In this document: one piece after another, positions 6,835-13,860 of the stretch | How the letters are laid out: the number at the start of each line of letters is the position of its first letter | Position numbering within the stretch: the stretch's first letter is position 1 | Assembly: GCA_002841605.1 (NCBI GenBank) | Contig: PHAF01000031.1 | Span: 1 to 14,965 of the forward strand | Source of the DNA: Firmicutes bacterium HGW-Firmicutes-10 | GTDB lineage: Bacteria; Bacillota_I; Bacilli_A; Erysipelotrichales; Erysipelotrichaceae | Reading direction: 5' to 3' | DNA length: 14,965 nt | Notes under the pieces: model-generated | The model's input: the letters and a program-made list of their open reading frames with translations, nothing else | What the model was told of the DNA's origin: nothing | Database searches by the model: none | Program-made: the position numbers and the translations under genes

Positions 6835-8082
6835 ATGGATTTTTTAGATGAGTTGACTTGGCGGGGGCTAATCAAAGATGTTACTGATTTAGAGGGTTTA
6901 AAAGAAAGAATTAAAACACCGATGACAGTGTACTGCGGATTTGATCCGACAGCTGATTCTCTGCATATCGGTCATCTTCAGCAGATTTTACTGTTGAAGC
7001 GTTATCAGCAACAAGGGCATCACCCGATCGCATTGATCGGTGGGGCAACAGGCATGATCGGAGATCCGCGTCCGACAACGGAACGGTCGTTGCAGACACT
7101 GGATGAAATCAATCAGAATATCGTTGGTATTTCAGCCCAAATCCGCTCGATTTTGTGCAATACGGATTTACCGGTAACGATCGTAAATAATTATGACTGG
7201 TTAAGTAAAATTGATATTTTGACTTTTTTACGCGATTTCGGAAAACACTTTAATGTGAATTATATGATTGCAAAGGATATCGTTTCATCACGACTGGCGA
7301 CCGGTATTTCATTTACGGAGTTTACCTATACGATTTTACAGGCAGCTGACTGGTTGCATTTGTATCAGAATCATCAGTGTGAGATGCAGATCGGTGGCAG
7401 TGATCAGTGGGGTAACTTGACTAGCGGCAGTGAACTGATCCGCAAAGTCGTCGGTAATCAGGCGAAAGTTTTTGGTGTGACTTCACCGTTGATCACCAAC
7501 TCCGATGGAAGCAAGTTCGGTAAAAGTGAAGGCAAGAATATCTGGCTTGATCCGCAAAAAACCGATTCCTATCAATTTTATCAGTATTGGATCAATGTTT
7601 CGGATAATGACATCATCGATTTTATGAAGCGTTTGTCGTTTAAAACAGTCGATGAAATAATGTCATTGTCTTTGGCAATGGAAACTCAGGCACACCTGCG
7701 TTTGCCTCAAAAAGCGCTTGCCGAAGAACTGACTGAACTGGTGTTTGGTAAAGAAGGTCTGATTTCAGCATTGAAAATCACGGAAGTACTGTTTTCAGGT
7801 CAATTTGATCAGTTGAGTCTTTCTGAACTTGAAGTAGCCCTTGCAGAAGCGTCTTTTGGTGAAGTTTGGGAGGATACCTTACTGATTGACTGTCTGGTAC
7901 TGGTAGGTGCCGCAAAGAGCAAAAGGGAAGCCCGTGACTTGATTACCGGAGGTTCGGTGTTGGTCAATGGTAATAAGATGGCCGATTTGGAATTTATCGT
8001 ACAAAAAGAAAATGCCTTGCATAAGTCACTGACTGTGATTCGCAAAGGCAAAAAATACTACTTCGTTATCCGGCACATTTGA
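6835..8082 (+). CDS. tyrS: Tyrosyl-tRNA synthetase
   Basis: A 415-residue class I synthetase that charges tRNA-Tyr with tyrosine in the cytoplasm. The Rossmann domain shows YCGFDPTADSLHIGHL with the HIGH signature at 44-47, GGATGMIGDPR, QIGGSDQWGN and the KMSKS-equivalent KFGKS at 227-231. The last 70 or so residues form an S4-type RNA-binding domain (AKSKREARDLITGGSVLVNG). This is the TyrS (rather than TyrZ) form, judged from memory of the S4-bearing Bacillus enzyme. The start is fixed by GAAGGGAG six or so bases upstream of the ATG and by its place just after the T-box terminator. It is transcribed alone, ending in a hairpin six bases after the stop. Confidence 0.97.
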   Translation: MDFLDELTWRGLIKDVTDLEGLKERIKTPMTVYCGFDPTADSLHIGHLQQILLLKRYQQQGHHPIALIGGATGMIGDPRPTTERSLQTLDEINQNIVGISAQIRSILCNTDLPVTIVNNYDWLSKIDILTFLRDFGKHFNVNYMIAKDIVSSRLATGISFTEFTYTILQAADWLHLYQNHQCEMQIGGSDQWGNLTSGSELIRKVVGNQAKVFGVTSPLITNSDGSKFGKSEGKNIWLDPQKTDSYQFYQYWINVSDNDIIDFMKRLSFKTVDEIMSLSLAMETQAHLRLPQKALAEELTELVFGKEGLISALKITEVLFSGQFDQLSLSELEVALAEASFGEVWEDTLLIDCLVLVGAAKSKREARDLITGGSVLVNGNKMADLEFIVQKENALHKSLTVIRKGKKYYFVIRHI

Positions 8083-8087
8083 AATAT

Positions 8088-8111
8088 CCGCCTTCGGGCG
8101 GTTATTTTTTT
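8088..8111 (+). terminator. Intrinsic terminator of tyrS
   Basis: CCGCC (8088-8092), a TTCG tetraloop and GGCGG (8097-8101) followed by TTATTTTTTT. The stem is short but GC-only with a stable tetraloop. Its T-run overlaps the last codons of the convergent small gene, whose stop is at 8102-8104. Confidence 0.88.
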
Positions 8112-8263
8112 GAGAAGACCAAATATGATCCCAAAACGATCAATACTACCGGCCAGCTGAGGATGTTACGTAAATATTGTCCGAGATTGGGATAGATGTT
8201 GAGTATTAATAAATAAATACCAACCAATACAATAAACAGTCCTGCTTTTTGTCTTGATGTCAT
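8102..8263 (-). CDS. Small two-helix membrane protein, LiaI/LiaF-like transmembrane unit
   Basis: A 53-residue protein with two membrane helices (AGLFIVLVGIYLLILNI and WPVVLIVLGSYLVF) joined by a short loop. The pattern G-hydrophobic-GIYLL...WPVVLIVLG resembles the short transmembrane module annotated as DUF5668 or LiaI-LiaF-like, often found in envelope-stress proteins, but alone it gives no function. The ATG at 8261-8263 is chosen because GAGGTG lies five bases upstream on this strand (8269-8274); an in-frame TTG ten codons earlier would reach into the promoter. It faces away from the lipoprotein-murJ operon and converges on tyrS. Confidence 0.7.
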   Translation of the reverse strand: MTSRQKAGLFIVLVGIYLLILNIYPNLGQYLRNILSWPVVLIVLGSYLVFSKK

Positions 8264-8281
8264 GTCATCACCTCGAAAACC

Positions 8282-8287
8282 ATTATA
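8282..8287 (-). promoter_or_regulatory. -10 element of the small membrane protein gene
   Basis: A perfect TATAAT on the minus strand lies just upstream of the SD. The 17-base-spaced position for a -35 reads TAACAC, a weak match, so the promoter may need an activator or be weak. Confidence 0.55.
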
Positions 8288-8305
8288 CACCAAAAGTACG
8301 CTTTG

Positions 8306-8314
8306 TGTTATAAT
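8306..8314 (+). promoter_or_regulatory. Extended -10 promoter of the lipoprotein-murJ-rsuA operon
   Basis: TGTTATAAT is a consensus extended -10. The expected -35 position reads TACACC, a poor match, which is usual for extended -10 promoters. It lies 22 bases from the divergent minus-strand -10, so the two promoters share one short control region. Confidence 0.65.
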
Positions 8315-8331
8315 ACTTCAGAGGTGTTTGT

Positions 8332-8898
8332 ATGCGTAAATGGACGTTCATCATCATTTTTACCCTGATTTTATCCGGGTGCCAATGGTTTGACAATGAC
8401 GATATCGATCAAGCAAAATTTCAGCGTTATTCGGCTTATTATACATCGATCTTTGATAATGACCGTTTTGTTTTGTCGTCTGAATATTATGATCTCGAAG
8501 TCGTCATGAACAAAATCAGCGAAGCTGAATATCGTTACGATGTTATTATAGACTCACCTAAAATTGCTATGTATGCGATTGAAATCATGGTTGTTGAGAA
8601 CAACATTACCCCTGAAGTTGCGGATAAAATGATGCCGACCATCGGTATTTTTGAGGATGTTGAATACAATCTGATCCCTTATCAGGTAAATATCGAAAAA
8701 GGGTATGTCAAAGGACTGATCGTCAACGGTATTTCCGAGAAACCGGTCATCAATCTTAAAATCATGGTGCTTTGGCGTGATTATGCCAAGCTGCTGGTTA
8801 GCAGGGAATTTTTTGAGATAAACAAGACTTATAATGATGGTACCCCGATTGAAGATCCGGTCGATGAAGATGAAGACGGTGAGGAAACCAACCCATGA
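8332..8898 (+). CDS. Putative lipoprotein of unknown function, coupled to murJ
   Basis: I do not recognise the family. The 188-residue product begins with a type II signal peptide (MRKW, hydrophobic run, LSGC with Cys17), so it should be anchored on the outer membrane face. The mature part is acidic, with alternating hydrophobic and polar residues suggesting beta strands, including VNIEKGYVKGLIVNG and INLKIMVLWRDYAKLLV, and ends in a very acidic tail (DPVDEDEDGEETNP). There is no catalytic motif that I can see. It is the first gene after the promoter and overlaps murJ by ATGA, so the two are probably made together; a link to envelope assembly is inference from that position only. It is different in sequence from the lipoprotein at 1233-1988 apart from the similar ends. 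Confidence 0.75.
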   Translation: MRKWTFIIIFTLILSGCQWFDNDDIDQAKFQRYSAYYTSIFDNDRFVLSSEYYDLEVVMNKISEAEYRYDVIIDSPKIAMYAIEIMVVENNITPEVADKMMPTIGIFEDVEYNLIPYQVNIEKGYVKGLIVNGISEKPVINLKIMVLWRDYAKLLVSREFFEINKTYNDGTPIEDPVDEDEDGEETNP

Positions 8899-10523
8899 CC
8901 GATCGCAGGAAACAATCGATCATTGCCGGTGGGCTGACAAGTTCCGCCGGTATCTTTTTGTCTAAAGCCTTAGGTATCCTTTATGTTTCTCCTTTTACGG
9001 CATTGGTATCCGAATCCAATACGGCCTATTACGCATATGCTTATTCAATATATGATTTACTGTTAAGGATTTCACTGGCCGGCCTGCCATTTGCGATGGC
9101 AGCCCTTGTCGCCAAATATTTAGTAAAAGATGACTTGAAAACGGTTATATTGATTCGAAAGCTGTCAATGTCCATCATGGCAGTTTTTGGTTTTGTTTCG
9201 ATGATGATCGTTTTATTATTTTCAAAAGGAATCGCAACACTGATCGTTACGGAAAACATGACGGCCGAGACGCTTTTAAGAACACAGAATGTATTGATGA
9301 TCATATCTCTGGCCTTGTTTGTTGTGCCTTTGCTCAGTAGTTTCCGCGGATTTTATCAAGGTATGAAATATCTGAAGGAATATGCCTTCTCACAAGTATT
9401 AGAGCAGTTTTCGCGAATTCTGTTTTTGTTGGGGATGGGCTTTTTGCTGGTCGTCATATTGAAAAAGGATTCGATGTGGGCAGTTTACTTTGCGGTGTTG
9501 TCCACCTCGGTTTCAGCTCTTATCTCGATTTTCCAGTTTTTGTTTTTAGATAAAAAGGTTTACAGGGATTTGAAATTGAGGGCAGACCTTCAAGAGACTG
9601 AACCAATCAATCACAAGGAAATTCTGATTGAAATGTTTAACTTCTCGATTCCATTCTTTCTTATGTCGATTTTCAGTATGGGATTCAGTATATCGAATTT
9701 GTTCTTGTTTAACCGCTCGATGTACCTTGTCTCCAATGATGAATCACAAATCAAACTTTTGTATTCAATGATCATGTTTACGACCAATAAACTGACTTCA
9801 ATTCCTCAGGTTCTTGCTCCGGGGTTCTCGATTGCCATCATTCCATATATCACGGCATCATACGAGCGAAACGATATGAAAGAAGTCCGGAAGTACATCA
9901 CCGATGCTCTGAACACTGTGCTATATCTGGCAATCCCGCTAAGTTTTACGTTGTATTTTCTTTCTGAACCCATTTACTATGTCATGTACGGAGCGAAGAA
10001 TGTGGCATTGGGATCTGTCGTCTTGAAGATAGCAACTCTTTTAGCTTTGACCGGAACGATTTCTCCGGTGGTTACGACGATGATGATGTCTTTGCGGATG
10101 AAACGAAATGCCATGACCAATTGGATCGTTGCATTTTTTATCAATATGATTACGATCATGCCGCTGATATATTTATTCAATTTTTACGGTTCCGTGCTTG
10201 CTGCCGCACTATCTTCTTCGTATGTTATATTTGTTTCACTTTTTCAAGTCCGCAAAACCCTGAAGGTCAGATACAAAAAGACAGTACGTCTGATGTTGTT
10301 GATGTTTTTGGGTATGGTGGCCTTTTATGTGGTGAGTGTACTGTTTAACTGGATCTTCCCCGACCCGACACAATATTCGAGAATTCTGATGCTGATCATC
10401 TTGGGATTTGGCTCAGTTTCAGCGCTGAGCGCTTACTTTGCCCTAACATATGCATTACAGGTGCCACAGGCGATTTTCGGTGATGATTTTGCAGATCGGA
10501 TCATCGGCAGGTTCAAACGATGA
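8895..10523 (+). CDS. murJ: MurJ-type lipid II flippase (YtgP/SpoVB family)
   Basis: A 542-residue polytopic membrane protein of the MOP superfamily with about 14 predicted helices, close in length to Bacillus YtgP (MurJ), which moves lipid II across the membrane for peptidoglycan synthesis. Family features include the amphipathic start and AGGLTSSAGIFLSKALGILY, AYAYSIYDLLLRISLAGLPFA, FRGFYQGMKYLKEYAFSQVL followed by EQFSR, and TSIPQVLAPGFSIAIIPYI. Related SpoVB and polysaccharide exporters share the fold, so the exact substrate is inferred. The neighbour rsuA fits the Bacillus order ytgP-ytzG. The start overlaps the lipoprotein stop (ATGA) and the stop overlaps the rsuA start (ATGA). Confidence 0.87.
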   Translation: MTDRRKQSIIAGGLTSSAGIFLSKALGILYVSPFTALVSESNTAYYAYAYSIYDLLLRISLAGLPFAMAALVAKYLVKDDLKTVILIRKLSMSIMAVFGFVSMMIVLLFSKGIATLIVTENMTAETLLRTQNVLMIISLALFVVPLLSSFRGFYQGMKYLKEYAFSQVLEQFSRILFLLGMGFLLVVILKKDSMWAVYFAVLSTSVSALISIFQFLFLDKKVYRDLKLRADLQETEPINHKEILIEMFNFSIPFFLMSIFSMGFSISNLFLFNRSMYLVSNDESQIKLLYSMIMFTTNKLTSIPQVLAPGFSIAIIPYITASYERNDMKEVRKYITDALNTVLYLAIPLSFTLYFLSEPIYYVMYGAKNVALGSVVLKIATLLALTGTISPVVTTMMMSLRMKRNAMTNWIVAFFINMITIMPLIYLFNFYGSVLAAALSSSYVIFVSLFQVRKTLKVRYKKTVRLMLLMFLGMVAFYVVSVLFNWIFPDPTQYSRILMLIILGFGSVSALSAYFALTYALQVPQAIFGDDFADRIIGRFKR

Positions 10524-11218
10524 GACTTGATAAATATTTGTCGATTGCGGGCATTGGTTCTCGAAAAGATGTAAAAAAAATCATCCGACAAAAAAGGGTC
10601 ACCGTGAACGGGGTGATCTCAGTCAATGATGATGTGCATATCGATCCCTATTTGGATGAAATCAGGGTGGACCAGCAGATTCTTGATGTGGTTCTTGATG
10701 TTTACATCATGTTGAACAAACCCCAAGGAGTCGTAAGTGCGACCAGCGATGATTTGCACAAAACGGTTCTGGAGTGTATCGATGTGACATTACCGCCGGG
10801 TTGCTTTCCCGTAGGCAGGTTGGATATCGATACCGAAGGGTTGTTGTTGATTACCAATGACGGTGATCTTTCTCATCGTTTGTTGTCGCCCAAACGCAAA
10901 GTCGACAAGACCTATTACCTCGAGTGCAGGGATACTATTGATGACAAAACAGTTGATATTTTGCGATCCGGTGTTGATATTGATGACGAAACTTTGACAC
11001 TGCCAGCAGAAGTAGAGCTGCTTTCTGAGGTGACAATGAATCTTACGATCAAAGAGGGGCGTTACCACCAGATCAAACGAATGTTGGCTGCTTGCGGAAA
11101 TCAGGTCACTTACTTAAAAAGGATCAAAATGGGATCTTTAAATTTGGATGATGACCTGGCACTGGGTCAATGGCGGTTCTTAAGTGAATCAGAAGTTGAA
11201 CAACTGAAAAAAGGATAA
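10520..11218 (+). CDS. rsuA: RsuA-family rRNA pseudouridine synthase
   Basis: A 232-residue enzyme that isomerises uridine to pseudouridine in rRNA. An N-terminal S4 RNA-binding domain (MRLDKYLSIAGIGSRKDVKK to about residue 48) is followed by the RsuA/RluB/RluE/RluF catalytic domain: YIMLNKPQGVVSATSD, GRLDIDTEGLLLITNDG with catalytic Asp102, KVDKTYYLE and EGRYHQIKRMLAACG. The length is nearer to RsuA (16S U516) than to the longer RluB or RluF enzymes, and Bacillus carries an RsuA homologue next to ytgP, so RsuA is preferred; the target base itself cannot be read from sequence. It is the last gene of its operon and ends just before a strong bidirectional terminator. Confidence 0.88.
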   Translation: MRLDKYLSIAGIGSRKDVKKIIRQKRVTVNGVISVNDDVHIDPYLDEIRVDQQILDVVLDVYIMLNKPQGVVSATSDDLHKTVLECIDVTLPPGCFPVGRLDIDTEGLLLITNDGDLSHRLLSPKRKVDKTYYLECRDTIDDKTVDILRSGVDIDDETLTLPAEVELLSEVTMNLTIKEGRYHQIKRMLAACGNQVTYLKRIKMGSLNLDDDLALGQWRFLSESEVEQLKKG

Positions 11219-11221
11219 GAA

Positions 11222-11254
11222 AAACCCCGAAATCAATTTCGGGGTTTGTTCTTT
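11222..11254. terminator. Bidirectional terminator between rsuA and rpsD
   Basis: AAACCCCGAAAT (11222-11233) and ATTTCGGGGTTT (11236-11247) are perfect inverted repeats, giving about 11 bp of stem with a small loop. The plus side is followed by GTTCTTTT, and on the minus side the stem runs into TTTTTCTTA, so it can stop both convergent transcripts. Confidence 0.92.
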
Positions 11255-11856
11255 TATCGGTTGTAGAATTCGACGACGAGTGCTTCGTTTAACTCAGCAT
11301 TGAGTTCATTGCGTTCCGGGTAGCGAACAAAGGTACCTTTTTTCGCTTCTTTGTCGACCGTGACGAAATCAACGGTGTTCAAGGTTGCTTCCAATGAATC
11401 GCGCAACAAGTCTAAGCCTTTCGAAGTTTCTTTAACTTCGATGACCATTCCCGGTTTGACGGAGAATGATGCAATGTCGACTTTTTTGCCGTTGACCAGG
11501 ATATGACCATGGTTGACCAACTGGCGGGCCGCATTACGGGTACGACCGAAGCCCATACGGTAAACCACGTTGTCTAGACGGGCTTCTAACAAGCTGAGGA
11601 AGTTATGACCGGTAACACCTGCCATTTTTACGGACTTTAGATATGTGTTATAGAACTGACGTTCTGTGACACCATACATAAAGCGGATGCGTTGTTTTTC
11701 ACGTAACTGTAATCCATAGTTGGATAATTTTGCGGGACGTTTTCCGCCGTGCTGACCAGGCACGCTTTGACGTTTCTTAAGTTCCTCACCGGTTTCAAGA
11801 ATTGAGAAACCAAGGCGACGGGCTTTTTTCCAAACCGGTCCATTGACTCTTGCCAT
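11254..11856 (-). CDS. rpsD: 30S ribosomal protein S4
   Basis: A 200-residue primary 16S rRNA-binding protein that starts 30S assembly and, in several bacteria, represses its own synthesis. Clear motifs are MARVNGPVWKKARRLG at the start, LSNYGLQLREKQRIRFMYGV, FYNTYLKS, the S4 domain RLDNVVYRMGFGRTRNAARQ followed by LVNHGHILVNG, and the end NEALVVEFYNR. It lacks the zinc-binding cysteines near the N-terminus, so it is the C-minus form, as in Bacillus. The start follows a strong AAGGAGG. It is a single-gene unit with its own promoter and a long leader, placed between rsuA (convergent) and ezrA (divergent). Confidence 0.97.
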   Translation of the reverse strand: MARVNGPVWKKARRLGFSILETGEELKKRQSVPGQHGGKRPAKLSNYGLQLREKQRIRFMYGVTERQFYNTYLKSVKMAGVTGHNFLSLLEARLDNVVYRMGFGRTRNAARQLVNHGHILVNGKKVDIASFSVKPGMVIEVKETSKGLDLLRDSLEATLNTVDFVTVDKEAKKGTFVRYPERNELNAELNEALVVEFYNR

Positions 11857-12027
11857 GTAAATACCTCCTTATTGTTTTATGGCTACATAAAACAACAACA
11901 GGCGCAAATCATCATTGAGGGGTGTTTGTCTTGGGTATTTCGCTTTTTGCAGCAAGTTACTTTACTCCATCACTTGGATGTGACAAACGCCAGATTCAAG
12001 ACTTTGCGAGCTGCCATCATTTGACGC
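11857..12027 (-). promoter_or_regulatory. Structured rpsD 5' leader, candidate S4 autoregulatory RNA
   Basis: About 170 nt separate the predicted start of transcription from rpsD and hold no gene. Two structures are visible on the minus strand. TTGTTTTATG and CATAAAACAA (11872-11895) form a perfect 10-bp hairpin with a four-base loop, ending just before the AAGGAGG of rpsD. Further up, GGCGTTTGTC (11982-11991) can pair with GACAAACACC (11921-11930), ten positions with one mismatch. A GCAGC/GCTGC pair (about 12009-12013 with 11949-11953) would cross that helix as a pseudoknot, though five pairs are weak evidence. In Bacillus, rpsD is known to be autoregulated through its leader; that this leader does the same is inference. 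Confidence 0.6.
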
Positions 12028-12033
12028 TTTAAT

Positions 12034-12062
12034 ACTATACCAAAAACGCTGAGTTCTGTCAA
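12034..12062 (-). promoter_or_regulatory. Strong promoter of rpsD
   Basis: On the minus strand, TTGACA (12057-12062) and TATAGT (12034-12039) are 17 bases apart, with TGG before the -10 giving an extended -10 as well. This is the best promoter in the window, fitting a ribosomal protein gene. Confidence 0.9.
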
Positions 12063-12088
12063 TTTTTACCTCAATCAAACTAAATTTA

Positions 12089-12097
12089 TGATACAAT
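12089..12097 (+). promoter_or_regulatory. Extended -10 promoter of ezrA
   Basis: TGATACAAT is an extended -10 about 20 bases before the ezrA start. No good -35 is visible; that region (around 12069-12074) lies beside the -35 of the divergent rpsD promoter, so the two transcripts start back to back. Confidence 0.65.
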
Positions 12098-12117
12098 ATG
12101 AACTATGAGGTGAGTTT

Positions 12118-13860
12118 ATGAATCTTGATGACATATTAGCTCTGCTATCGCAAAGAGAAGTATTGTTTGGACTATCCGGAGCACTCTTTTTACTGATCTC
12201 CGTTTTGGTCTTTCGCCGGTTGCGTTTGGGCGGATATTTGAAGAAACTGAGAGAACTTGAAATCCGATACAATTCGATTAAGAGTGTACCCCTGCAGTTT
12301 AAACTTAATAAAGCCATTGCTTTGGCACGTGTCAATCATGAAATCAGTGAACAAACCCAGTCTTGCAAAGAGGATTTTGCCAAAATATATGAAAATTTTA
12401 AATCGCTGGCCGTGATGCTTGCGGATACGGAAGATGAGCTTTTGATTGGTAAGTTGAAAACAGCCAAGGAAAATCTTGCTGATTTAGGCGATTTGATCAA
12501 TGAAGAGCAAAAGCGGGTAGAGGAACTTGACGGAAGATTAAATTCGATTCTGGAACGCGAAAATCAGCAGCGATATGAAATCACCCGTTTAAAAGATGAG
12601 TTCAGGGAAGTGAAAAGTCAAATTGCCTCCAAGGCAGCTGTTTTAAATTTCAGTATGGAAACCATCGAACACGAAGTTTCGGAAATCGAAAAGATGTTTA
12701 CGGCATTTGAAGAATGGATGTTTGCCTCGGAGTTTGAAAAGGCAGAAAGTAAATCTTCAGAAATCAATGAGGCCTTGGCAGTTATAAAGAATCAAATAGA
12801 AACTTTACCGGATTTGATCAGTTTAGCAAAAGGGCTTTTACCCAGACTTTTGGACGATGTAGCTTTTAATTACAGCAGGATCAAGCAAAAAGGTGTCTTT
12901 TTGAATCATTTGGAAGTCAGTAAAAATCTTGATCTTATTTCTGCTACGTTGAAAGAAGACTTGTCAGCACTCCGTCAAGGGTTGACCGACCGAGCGAAAG
13001 AACATTGCGAGGAAAATCAAAAACGCCTTCAACAGTTGTTGGTTGCCATGGAACGCGAAGATAAGGCGTTTGACGAAATAGCTGTCATCAACAAAGCACT
13101 TTTAGAGACATCGACAGAAAATGCCAATCTGTTTACCGAAGTGCGCAAGAGTGTTGAAATGGTTGCGCTCCGTTTTGGTTTCAGCCAGTTAAGCACATCT
13201 CTTCCGAAAATCGAGAAAGAGATGATGGCAAGTATGGAGACCTTCCGTAAATTGGAACGCATGAACCGCGAAAAATCGATCCCTGCTTCAACACTGCTGA
13301 TTTCGTACAAAGAATGTCAGCAGGATATGGCAAATCAAACAAAGGATACTCAATTGATCAAAGAACAGGTCTTAAGAGCTTCTTCGGATGAAGAGCGCGC
13401 AAAGAAGCAATTGCTCAAACTTCACTTGATCATGAATGAAATCGAAGTTAAGATTCATCGTCACCGGTTGCCGCAGATATCGGAGAATTATCAAGGGGAT
13501 GTTGCCCGATGTCATCAGTACATTGAATCGATCGAAGAGTTATTATCTGTCAATCCATTGGATATCAAGTCGTTGAATCTGACAGTCAGCGAGGGAATTG
13601 ATTACATATACAAATTATATAATAACGTCAATAATATCGTCGGTATGGTCGACATGGTCGAACATGCAATCGTATTTGGCAACAAATACCGCTCCAGTTT
13701 CCCGGCAATTGATTCGGAACTGACCCGCGCTGAACTTTCCTTTAGAAACGGGGAGTATACGCAGGCATTGACGATCGCTTTATCTGCCATTGAGAAATTA
13801 CATCCCAATCAGTTTGAGGATTTGATTAAGGAGAATGCCCGCAGTGCAAAGCATACCTGA
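12118..13860 (+). CDS. ezrA: Septation ring formation regulator EzrA
   Basis: A 580-residue protein with an N-terminal membrane helix (about 16-32, LFGLSGALFLLISVLVF) and a cytoplasmic body of nearly continuous coiled coil, the layout of EzrA, which restrains FtsZ ring assembly and links the ring to wall synthesis in Bacilli. Support comes from the spectrin-like start (RELEIRYNSIKSVPLQFKLN) and from the C-terminal region VFGNKYRSSF...RAELSFRNGEYTQAL..ALSAIEKLHP, matching the family pattern around the QNR patch. That patch (residues 519-525) reads VFGNKYR instead of the QYANRYR-type sequence I recall from Bacillus. The gene lies next to a cysteine desulfurase gene, as in Bacillus. Start chosen by GAGGTGA at 12107-12113. 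It ends in TGA inside the next gene. Confidence 0.9.
   Translation: MNLDDILALLSQREVLFGLSGALFLLISVLVFRRLRLGGYLKKLRELEIRYNSIKSVPLQFKLNKAIALARVNHEISEQTQSCKEDFAKIYENFKSLAVMLADTEDELLIGKLKTAKENLADLGDLINEEQKRVEELDGRLNSILERENQQRYEITRLKDEFREVKSQIASKAAVLNFSMETIEHEVSEIEKMFTAFEEWMFASEFEKAESKSSEINEALAVIKNQIETLPDLISLAKGLLPRLLDDVAFNYSRIKQKGVFLNHLEVSKNLDLISATLKEDLSALRQGLTDRAKEHCEENQKRLQQLLVAMEREDKAFDEIAVINKALLETSTENANLFTEVRKSVEMVALRFGFSQLSTSLPKIEKEMMASMETFRKLERMNREKSIPASTLLISYKECQQDMANQTKDTQLIKEQVLRASSDEERAKKQLLKLHLIMNEIEVKIHRHRLPQISENYQGDVARCHQYIESIEELLSVNPLDIKSLNLTVSEGIDYIYKLYNNVNNIVGMVDMVEHAIVFGNKYRSSFPAIDSELTRAELSFRNGEYTQALTIALSAIEKLHPNQFEDLIKENARSAKHT

Noticed and set aside
11254..11856. Loss of zinc-binding cysteines in S4 as unusual
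   Set aside because: The C-minus form is common, including in Bacillus.
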